From contig PMOU01000103.1 of the NCBI GenBank assembly GCA_003161205.1, positions 1-6,066 on the forward strand: a stretch of DNA of 6,066 nucleotides, given 5' to 3'. Origin of the DNA: Actinomycetota bacterium. GTDB taxonomy: Bacteria; Actinomycetota; Actinomycetes; Streptosporangiales; Streptosporangiaceae. Of the stretch, positions 1 to 3,990 are shown one piece after another (the first letter of the stretch is position 1; every line of letters starts with the position of its first letter). The notes beneath the pieces were generated by a model. It saw nothing but the letters and a program-made list of their open reading frames with translations, was not told where the DNA came from and made no database searches. The translations under genes and the position numbers were made by a program.

Positions 1-477
1 ACCGAGGTCGAGCTGAAGGAGCGCAAGCACCGCATCGAGGACGCGGTGCGCAACGCCAAGGCTGCGGTCGAGGAAGGTGTCGTGCCCGGTGGCGGCGTTG
101 CGCTGCTGCAGGCGGGCCGGAGTGCCTTCGAGAAGCTCGACCTGACCGGGGACGAGGCGACCGGCACGAAGATCGTGCGCCGGGCGCTGGAGGAGCCGCT
201 CAAGCAGATCGCGGTGAACGCCGGCCTCGAAGGCGGCGTGGTGGTCGAGAAGGTCAAGACGCTGCCTGCCGGGCAGGGTCTGAACGCCGCGACCGGCGAG
301 TACGTCGACATGTTCAAGGCCGGGATCATCGACCCCGCCAAGGTCACCAGGTCGGCGCTGCAGAACGCGGCTTCTATCGCGGGGCTGTTCCTCACCACTG
401 AGGCAGTGATCGCCGAGAAGCCGGAGAAGGAGAAGGCCCCCGCCGCGCCAGGCGGCGGCGGTGACATGGACTTCTGA
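1..477 (+). CDS. groEL: 60 kDa chaperonin GroEL, C-terminal part (5' end outside window)
   Basis: ATP-dependent cytosolic chaperonin subunit that folds proteins inside a double ring with GroES. Only the last 158 residues are present, and the frame is open from base 1, so the gene begins upstream of the window. The fragment opens with [16 protein letters not shown], which matches the stretch of E. coli GroEL from about residue 385. The Asp at fragment residue 14 lines up with the hydrolytic Asp398. GGGVALL (the 414-416 glycine loop) and [10 protein letters not shown] (Asp495, nucleotide contact) follow in order, covering the end of the intermediate domain and the second half of the equatorial domain. 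The C-terminus is [20 protein letters not shown]. This resembles actinobacterial GroEL2 rather than the His-rich tail of GroEL1, though it is slightly shorter than the usual DMGGMDF ending. No GroES lies downstream, which fits a stand-alone groEL2 locus. Identification is certain; the paralogue assignment is an inference from the tail. Confidence 0.97.
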   Translation, partial: TEVELKERKHRIEDAVRNAKAAVEEGVVPGGGVALLQAGRSAFEKLDLTGDEATGTKIVRRALEEPLKQIAVNAGLEGGVVVEKVKTLPAGQGLNAATGEYVDMFKAGIIDPAKVTRSALQNAASIAGLFLTTEAVIAEKPEKEKAPAAPGGGGDMDF

Positions 478-498
478 TCCACGAGAAGTCACCTCACC

Positions 499-532
499 CA
501 GACGGCCCGGGGGATTTTCCCCGGGCCGTCTG
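499..532 (+). terminator. hairpin terminator downstream of groEL
   Basis: A perfect 14-bp stem (499-512 paired with 519-532, core GACGGCCCGGGG / CCCCGGGCCGTC) encloses a 6-nt loop, GATTTT. It starts 21 nt after the groEL TGA stop. No T-tract follows, so it is not a canonical rho-independent terminator, but strong stems without a U-run are common behind actinobacterial genes. It most likely ends groEL transcription or protects the 3' end. Confidence 0.75.
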
Positions 533-652
533 TGCGTGCCAACGCCGGGAGTCTTGTGGCACGAGTGGTCTCTGTGACACATGTTTCCAGGTGTAAGTGC
601 TGGGTATAGCCCTTATGCGATCTCAATCACGGGGGAAGATCGCACTCGGACT

Positions 653-703
653 CCGGCCTCGCACGCGATCCCGTCCCAGCACCATCCGAACGTGCGAGGC
701 CGG
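653..703. repeat. perfect 13-bp inverted repeat, candidate RNA structure
   Basis: CCGGCCTCGCACG (653-665) is the exact reverse complement of CGTGCGAGGCCGG (691-703), and the pair T652-A704 can extend it. The spacer is 25 nt. Followed directly by the 704-719 hairpin, it could be part of a folded RNA or a binding site for a dimeric protein. The function is unknown. Confidence 0.6.
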
Positions 704-719
704 ACCGGGGTGACCCGGT
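704..719 (+). other. 6-bp hairpin with GNRA-type tetraloop
   Basis: ACCGGG (704-709) pairs with CCCGGT (714-719) around the loop GTGA, which in RNA is GUGA, a member of the very stable GNRA class. It abuts the right arm of the 653-703 inverted repeat. The loop type makes sense only for the plus-strand transcript (TCAC on the other strand is not GNRA), which favours transcription toward the cold-shock gene. A66 at 704 cannot be used in both helices at once, so the outermost pair is shared with the possible extension of the larger stem. Confidence 0.4.
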
Positions 720-810
720 AGATTCCCCAGCGAGCCTGGCGATCCCGGCGAACCCGGCCATAACGAAGCTGCGTTCCGGCGTCCCGGACCGATAGCCTAA
801 GAAGCGCCCA

Positions 811-816
811 TAACAT
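811..816 (+). promoter_or_regulatory. possible -10 box of the cold-shock gene
   Basis: TAACAT fits the actinobacterial TANNNT -10 pattern and lies 60 nt before the GTG start. It would give a leader of about 53 nt. No clear -35 hexamer is seen 16-19 nt upstream, so this is a tentative call. A start further upstream, giving a longer structured leader, is equally possible. Confidence 0.25.
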
Positions 817-864
817 CCTGTCGGTCACCTGATCGCTGGTTGTTCTTTCTGCTCTCTTCGACGC

Positions 865-868
865 GAGG
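865..868 (+). promoter_or_regulatory. ribosome binding site of the cold-shock gene
   Basis: GAGG with 7 nt of spacing to the GTG at 876. It decides the start: the open frame also contains a TTG at 840, but that codon lacks such a site, and the protein family begins with the MPTGKVKWY sequence encoded from 876. Confidence 0.75.
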
Positions 869-875
869 TCTGCAC

Positions 876-1265
876 GTGCCTACCGGCAAGGTCAAGTGGT
901 ACGACTCCGACAAGGGGTATGGCTTTCTCGCCCGTGACGACGGTGGCGAGGTCTTCGTGCATCTGTCGGCGTTGCCACCGGGAACGACCGCGCTGCGGCA
1001 GGGACAGCGGGTGGAGTTCGGGGTCGCTGAGGGACGAAGGGGAGCGCAGGCGCTCCAGGTGCGGATCCTGGAGCCGCCCCCGACGGTCGCGGCCGTCAAG
1101 CAGTCGCGCAAGAAGCCAGACGAGATGATCGTCATCGTCGAAGACCTGATCAAGCTGCTCGATGACGCGTCAACGACCTACCGCCGGGGCAAGCCGCTGG
1201 ACGCCAGGGAAGCGAAGAAGGTCGCCGCCGTCCTGCGCGGCGTCGCCGACGACATCGATTCCTGA
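876..1265 (+). CDS. cold-shock domain protein with C-terminal extension
   Basis: Cytosolic single-strand RNA/DNA-binding protein of the CspA/CspB type, thought to melt mRNA secondary structure. It has 129 residues. Residues 1-66 form the cold-shock domain, a five-stranded OB fold, with RNP1 at residues 13-18 (KGYGFL) and RNP2 around residues 26-31 (VFVHLS). A typical Csp stops near residue 67-70. Here a Pro/Lys-rich linker (about 67-82) leads to a further segment of about 45 residues with likely amphipathic helices (EMIVIVEDLIKLLDD and a Lys/Arg/Ala-rich final helix). Similar extended proteins are common in actinobacteria, so the tail is a family trait and not a fusion made here. The GTG start is supported by GAGG at 865-868. 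The next gene, DUF3027, follows on the same strand after 146 bases. The function of the tail is not known to me. Confidence 0.93.
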   Translation: MPTGKVKWYDSDKGYGFLARDDGGEVFVHLSALPPGTTALRQGQRVEFGVAEGRRGAQALQVRILEPPPTVAAVKQSRKKPDEMIVIVEDLIKLLDDASTTYRRGKPLDAREAKKVAAVLRGVADDIDS

Positions 1266-1319
1266 GCGCGGGCTGCGCGGCCCGTTCGCCGCACCGCCTC
1301 GGACATGCGCAGGTGCCAG

Positions 1320-1325
1320 TATGGT
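1320..1325 (+). promoter_or_regulatory. possible -10 box upstream of the DUF3027 gene
   Basis: TATGGT matches TANNNT in the 146-base gap between the cold-shock gene and DUF3027. A weak -35-like TCGGAC lies at 1299-1304 (15-nt spacing, shorter than ideal). A short stem (1332-1336 with 1342-1346) and a GCGG-GTAA-CCGC mini-hairpin near 1364-1375 follow in what would be the leader. The promoter is tentative. Confidence 0.25.
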
Positions 1326-1411
1326 TGGTACGCGCCGCTATGGCGCCTCAGCCTCAGAAAAATGCGGGTAACCGCGCCGGCGACCAGCGTGATGAGTGAG
1401 AATTGGTAACC

Positions 1412-2263
1412 GTGAGTCCCACCCGCACCCGTACCCGGGAACCAGATCAGGCCTGCGCTGAGGCCGTCGACCTCGCGCGGGATGCCGTCATCGCTGTCGT
1501 GGGCGCCGCCAGCGTCGGTGCGCACCTGGGCGTGCAGGCCGAGGGCGAGCGCATCGTCACCCACCTGTTTGACTGCACGGACCCGGCCTACTCAGGCTGG
1601 CGATGGGCGGTCACCGTCGTCCGGGCTCCCCGGGCCAAGGCCGTTACGGTCAGCGAAACCGTTCTGCTACCCGGATCCGGTGCGCTGCTCGCGCCGGACT
1701 GGGTGCCGTGGCACGACCGGGTGCGGCCGGGAGATCTCGGCGTCGGCGACCTGATGCCCGCCGCGCCCGACGACGACCGGCTGGTGCCGCTGGTCGTGCT
1801 GGAGGGCGATGACGCCGTTACCGACTGGTACTCAGGCCCCGAGTACGAAGGTGCTGAGGACGAAGGTGCCGCGGAGCCAGCTGAGCTGCCCTCGCCGGGA
1901 CGCTCCCGCGTGCTTTCCGTGGTGGGCCGCGAGGACGCATCCGAGCGCTGGCATTCCAGCGAGCACGGCCCGCGGACGCCGCTGGCCCACGCGGCCCCCG
2001 CCCACTGCATCAGCTGCGGGTTCTACGTGCCGTTGAGCGGCGATCTGGGCCGCCTCTTCGGCGCCTGCGCGAACGCCTACGCACCGGACGACGGCCAGGT
2101 CGTGTCGGCCGATCACGGCTGCGGAGCGCATTCCGAGGCGATGGCCGCGGCCACCCGGGTGGCCGTGCCGGTCATCGACGAGTTCGGTTACGACCTCGTC
2201 GACCTGCCCGGCGTTTCCGTGGAAGAGACCGTCTTCGAGCCGCTGTCCCGCGGGGCGGACTGA
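1412..2263 (+). CDS. DUF3027 family protein, function unknown
   Basis: 283-residue protein that I recognise as the actinobacteria-specific DUF3027 family; no function is established to my knowledge. It is soluble, with no signal peptide or membrane segment. Residues 10-140 form an Ala/Val-rich conserved domain with the aromatic stretch SGWRWAVTVVRAPRAKAVTV and the motif APDWVPWHDRVRPGDLGVGD. An acidic, probably disordered linker spans about 141-165. The conserved C-terminal part (198-241) has Cys199-x2-Cys202, Cys219 and Cys237 with nearby His235 and His240, in the setting CISCGFYVPL ... GACANAY ... DHGCGAHSE. The Cys spacing looks like a zinc-ribbon site, but metal binding is an inference. 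The GTG at 1412 is chosen over the in-frame TTG at 1403 because the only purine-rich site (GTGAG, 1396-1400) lies too close to the TTG. The gene converges on the DUF2530 gene and overlaps its 3' end by 76 bases. Confidence 0.85.
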   Translation: MSPTRTRTREPDQACAEAVDLARDAVIAVVGAASVGAHLGVQAEGERIVTHLFDCTDPAYSGWRWAVTVVRAPRAKAVTVSETVLLPGSGALLAPDWVPWHDRVRPGDLGVGDLMPAAPDDDRLVPLVVLEGDDAVTDWYSGPEYEGAEDEGAAEPAELPSPGRSRVLSVVGREDASERWHSSEHGPRTPLAHAAPAHCISCGFYVPLSGDLGRLFGACANAYAPDDGQVVSADHGCGAHSEAMAAATRVAVPVIDEFGYDLVDLPGVSVEETVFEPLSRGAD

Positions 2264-2526
2264 TCCCCTGCCCTGGCTTCCGCCGACCTGGCCCGGGCGC
2301 GCTTGAGCCGCGGGAGATACCACAGCCCGAATAGGCCCAGGCCCAGGCCGGCCGCGCAGGTCCAGATCCACCATCGTTCGTGGGCGGGCAAGCTGTGACC
2401 GATGATGAGCAAGACGATGAGCGCGACCGCCCATCCGCCCGTGATGATTCCCGTGACCAGCTGATCGTTGCCTTCGAGCGGCGGTGGTGGCGACAGGCGC
2501 GTCCCTGGCTCGCGGGTTTGCTTCAC
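2188..2526 (-). CDS. DUF2530 family small membrane protein
   Basis: 112-residue protein with two predicted transmembrane helices, at about residues 24-43 (VTGIITGGWAVALIVLLIIG) and 52-71 (WWIWTCAAGLGLGLFGLWYL), preceded by a Pro-rich cytoplasmic start (SPPPPLEGND). The helix pair and the Trp-rich motif WWIWTC match the actinobacterial DUF2530 family, whose function is unknown. After the second helix comes an Arg/Lys-rich stop-transfer segment (RLKRARARS), so the tail is probably cytoplasmic. Residues beyond about 88 are encoded antisense to the end of DUF3027 and look like low-complexity read-through past the usual family end. The GTG start is the only reasonable one: an in-frame TAG lies 9 nt upstream. 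It may be translated from a leaderless mRNA (see 2533-2538). The gene is divergent from marR, as I recall for Rv0879c/Rv0880 in M. tuberculosis. Confidence 0.85.
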   Translation of the reverse strand: MKQTREPGTRLSPPPPLEGNDQLVTGIITGGWAVALIVLLIIGHSLPAHERWWIWTCAAGLGLGLFGLWYLPRLKRARARSAEARAGDQSAPRDSGSKTVSSTETPGRSTRS

Positions 2527-2532
2527 CCCCTT

Positions 2533-2538
2533 AGGCTA
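2533..2538 (-). promoter_or_regulatory. -10 box for a probable leaderless DUF2530 mRNA
   Basis: On the minus strand TAGCCT (TANNNT pattern) is followed by exactly 6 nt (AAGGGG) and then the GTG start codon. This puts the expected transcription start on the first base of the coding sequence. A normal Shine-Dalgarno site at normal spacing is absent: the AAGGGG directly touches the GTG. No clear -35 element is seen. Confidence 0.45.
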
Positions 2539-2560
2539 CGAGGTCTCCCGGGGCGCTGGC

Positions 2561-2581
2561 CGCCCAGGCGACCCCTGGGCG
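2561..2581. repeat. perfect 8-bp inverted repeat between DUF2530 and marR, possible operator
   Basis: CGCCCAGG (2561-2568) and CCTGGGCG (2574-2581) are exact reverse complements separated by 5 nt. The 21-bp element lies in the divergent intergenic region next to a MarR-type gene, where autoregulatory operators of this family usually sit. MarR operators are usually less GC-rich than this, so the role is uncertain. An RNA hairpin in an upstream leader is the alternative. Confidence 0.3.
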
Positions 2582-2640
2582 CCGGATGCCAGCGGGTGGC
2601 TGCGTGCACTCTCCGGGCGTGATGTACTTGATCCACGCTC

Positions 2641-2646
2641 TAGGCT
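2641..2646 (+). promoter_or_regulatory. possible -10 box of marR
   Basis: TAGGCT fits TANNNT and lies 22 nt before the ATG. GTGATG at 2619-2624, 16 nt upstream, is a poor -35 match. Transcription would start near 2653, giving a leader of about 16 nt. Confidence 0.3.
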
Positions 2647-2653
2647 GCCCGAC

Positions 2654-2658
2654 GAAGG
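2654..2658 (+). promoter_or_regulatory. ribosome binding site of marR
   Basis: GAAGG with 10 nt of spacing to the ATG at 2669. It supports that start over the much longer open frame extending back to 2468, whose extra part has no homology and overlaps the divergent DUF2530 gene. Confidence 0.55.
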
Positions 2659-2668
2659 TTTACCGAAG

Positions 2669-3511
2669 ATGACAGCAACGCGGACCAGGACTGATGCCGG
2701 GCTGGCCACCGCTCTCCGGATCTCCGTGAGCAGGCTCGCGCGGCGCCTGCGGGCCCAGCGCACCACCTCGGGGATGACGGAAGCGGTGCTCTCAGAGACC
2801 CAGCTCGCCGCGTTGTCGGCCCTGGAAGTCCATCATGCGATGTCCCCCGGTGAACTGGCCGAGCACGAGAAGGTGCAGCCGCCGTCCATGACCCGCGTCA
2901 TCGCTGTGCTTACCGAGCGTAATCTCGTGCTCAAGTCGCCGCACCCGACGGACCGGCGTCAGGTGATTCTCACCGTGACCGAGGAAGGCCGGGCCGTGGT
3001 GCACCGCGTCCGGCGCCGGAAGGACGCCTGGCTTGCCCAGCGGCTGGCGGAGCTGACGGCGGCCGAACGCGCTACCCTCCGGGCCGCGGTGCCCATCCTG
3101 GAGAAGCTGAGCCAGTCGTTACCCGCGGGATTCAGGACCCGGCATCGACGTCGGGGTCACGAGCGCGCAGCGGCCAGCTCGCCAGCGAGGTATACCGCGG
3201 CTGCTCGGTGGCCCCGAGACGGCTGCGGACCAGGTGAACACGGTCCGCTGTCCACAGCTGCCCTTGGCAGTCCGCCAGGGCCGCGACGAGCTCGGTCACG
3301 TCGGCGGGCACGCGGCACCGGGCCAGGGTCAGGTGCGGCTGGAAGCGGCGGCCCTTGTCCGGCGGCGGAGTGCCGACGCGGCTTGCGCCCGCGGCGACCG
3401 ACTCGGCGAGCTGCGCGAGCGGCTCGCAGTCGCCGGACAGCCCGCTCCAGAGCACGTTCGCCCGGCCGGCCGCGGGGAAGGCGCCCGCACCCGCGAACGC
3501 CAGCTGGATAG
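2669..3511 (+). CDS. MarR family transcriptional regulator with unusual read-through tail
   Basis: DNA-binding repressor or activator of the MarR type, acting as a dimer in the cytosol. Residues 1-151 are a complete MarR domain: N-terminal dimerisation helix (about 10-35), winged helix-turn-helix with SPGELAEHEKV and recognition helix PPSMTRVIAVLTERNLV (about 59-87), the wing motif DRRQVILTVTEEG (95-107), and the C-terminal dimerisation helices ending near LSQSLPAG. Normal family length is about 140-160 residues, so the functional part ends near base 3125. No stop codon occurs there. The frame continues to a TAG at 3509-3511, adding about 127 Arg-, Gly- and Ala-rich residues encoded antisense to thpR. 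The tail looks like non-homologous read-through, caused by a lost stop codon or a sequencing frameshift near 3120-3140. The effector and target genes are unknown. Divergence from DUF2530 suggests control of that gene and of itself. The likely counterpart in M. tuberculosis is Rv0880 (from memory). Confidence 0.85.
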   Translation: MTATRTRTDAGLATALRISVSRLARRLRAQRTTSGMTEAVLSETQLAALSALEVHHAMSPGELAEHEKVQPPSMTRVIAVLTERNLVLKSPHPTDRRQVILTVTEEGRAVVHRVRRRKDAWLAQRLAELTAAERATLRAAVPILEKLSQSLPAGFRTRHRRRGHERAAASSPARYTAAARWPRDGCGPGEHGPLSTAALGSPPGPRRARSRRRARGTGPGSGAAGSGGPCPAAECRRGLRPRRPTRRAARAARSRRTARSRARSPGRPRGRRPHPRTPAG

Positions 3512-3722
3512 TGCCGTGGTGGCGGACCGCGCGCTCAACGCGCGGCAGCAGCTTCGCCACGGCGGGTTCATCGACCTGCCCGAGGAAGGCCAGGGTGACG
3601 TGCCAGGCCTCCCGGTTGGTCCAGCGCAGATCCTGCCGCCTGGGTCGCAGCGGCCCGACGAGGGCGTCGAGCTCGTCGAGCACGGCGGGTGGCGGGGCGA
3701 TGGCCACGAACAGCCGCATCAT
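3132..3722 (-). CDS. thpR: RNA 2',3'-cyclic phosphodiesterase (2H family)
   Basis: Cytosolic 2H phosphoesterase that opens 2',3'-cyclic phosphates at RNA ends and, in vitro, can join tRNA halves with a 2'-5' bond (hence the older name 2'-5' RNA ligase). Both catalytic HxTx motifs are present, HVTL at residues 41-44 and HLTL at 130-133, about 89 residues apart as expected. It begins with the typical MRLFVAI strand and has WTNREAWHVTLAFLG before the first motif. Its 196 residues are close to the normal length. The start chosen is the double ATG at 3722/3719, behind GGGTGAG. A longer frame starts at 3848 with a better ribosome binding site and would add 42 residues, but that part lacks homology, contains a TTA codon and has lower third-position GC than the body. 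The 3' end overlaps the marR read-through tail by 380 bases. It lies downstream of serC but beyond a hairpin, so it may be transcribed separately. Confidence 0.88.
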   Translation of the reverse strand: MMRLFVAIAPPPAVLDELDALVGPLRPRRQDLRWTNREAWHVTLAFLGQVDEPAVAKLLPRVERAVRHHGTIQLAFAGAGAFPAAGRANVLWSGLSGDCEPLAQLAESVAAGASRVGTPPPDKGRRFQPHLTLARCRVPADVTELVAALADCQGQLWTADRVHLVRSRLGATEQPRYTSLASWPLRARDPDVDAGS

Positions 3723-3852
3723 CTCACCCGCGGCCGGGCCGGATCCAGGGGACCGCTTGGCCCCCTCATGCGAGCGGTGAACTAAACCGGTGCGCGGAGA
3801 GCCAGCAGGCTCGCTGAGCAGCTCTGCCCTGGGAGCGTCGGTACTCATGACC

Positions 3853-3858
3853 CACCTC
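3853..3858 (-). promoter_or_regulatory. strong ribosome binding site for an alternative upstream thpR start
   Basis: The minus strand reads GAGGTG, with GAGG placed 6 nt before the ATG at 3848-3846. This is a better signal than the one before the family-typical start at 3722. Either thpR has a 42-residue N-terminal extension here, or this site initiates a frame fused to the enzyme by chance. Confidence 0.45.
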
Positions 3859-3870
3859 GGATCTTGTCTC

Positions 3871-3888
3871 GCCTGCGTGTTCGCAGGC
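3871..3888. other. 7-bp hairpin upstream of thpR
   Basis: GCCTGCG (3871-3877) pairs perfectly with CGCAGGC (3882-3888) around a 4-nt loop. It lies in the serC-thpR gap, 13 nt from the alternative thpR ribosome binding site, and has no T-tract on either side. It could be a leader structure or a second weak termination point behind serC. Confidence 0.35.
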
Positions 3889-3945
3889 TGTCGTGGTGAA
3901 CCGGCTGCCCCGGCGGGTGCGGCCGGCCGTGCTCGTACTCTTCGT

Positions 3946-3980
3946 GCGGACGGATCGGACCAGGTCGGTCATCCGTCCGC
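3946..3980 (-). terminator. hairpin downstream of the citrate synthase-serC operon
   Basis: A perfect 10-bp inverted repeat (3946-3955 with 3971-3980, GCGGACGGAT / ATCCGTCCGC) encloses an inner 4-bp stem (3958-3961 with 3967-3970) and a 5-nt loop. On the minus strand it begins 10 nt after the serC TGA stop, the usual place for a terminator. No U-tract follows, as with the groEL hairpin. It probably separates serC from thpR transcription at least partly. Confidence 0.6.
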
Positions 3981-3990
3981 TGCCGCTGTT

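Larger units (their letters stand above)
533..875. other. long gene-free region between groEL and the cold-shock gene
   Basis: About 340 bases with no convincing gene on either strand. A 71-codon minus-strand frame (613-828) uses rare TTA, CTA and CTT codons, has no ribosome binding site and matches no family I recognise. The region holds the 653-703 inverted repeat, the 704-719 tetraloop hairpin, a smaller stem at 775-788 (TCCGG, loop CGTC, CCGGA) and a possible -10 box at 811-816. Its position suggests it contains the promoter and perhaps a long leader for the cold-shock gene. Confidence 0.6.

Noticed and set aside
613..828. 71-codon open frame on the minus strand between groEL and the cold-shock gene
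   Set aside because: No ribosome binding site before its GTG, several rare codons (TTA, CTA, CTT, AGG), lower third-position GC than the real genes, and no family resemblance. It also spans the inverted repeat, which explains its sequence better.
1367..1412. Direct repeat of GGTAACCG at 1367-1374 and 1405-1412, before the DUF3027 start
   Set aside because: Only two 8-base copies, no palindrome or third copy, and the second overlaps the start codon. It is compatible with chance.
1832..2434. 200-codon minus-strand frame overlapping DUF3027 and DUF2530
   Set aside because: It is a shadow frame of two genes with clear family matches. Its sequence is Gly/Arg/His-rich with no domain, typical of antisense frames in GC-rich DNA.
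2628..2633. TTGATC as a -35 box for marR
   Set aside because: It lies only 7 nt before the TAGGCT -10 candidate, far too close for a sigma-70-type promoter.
2468..2668. N-terminal extension of the marR frame back to 2468
   Set aside because: It would overlap the divergent DUF2530 gene and its promoter, has no homology, and the ATG at 2669 with GAAGG upstream gives the normal MarR N-terminus.
3234..3785. 183-codon plus-strand frame opposite thpR
   Set aside because: It is the antisense of the 2H phosphodiesterase; thpR has both HxTx motifs in the correct frame and this frame shows no domain.
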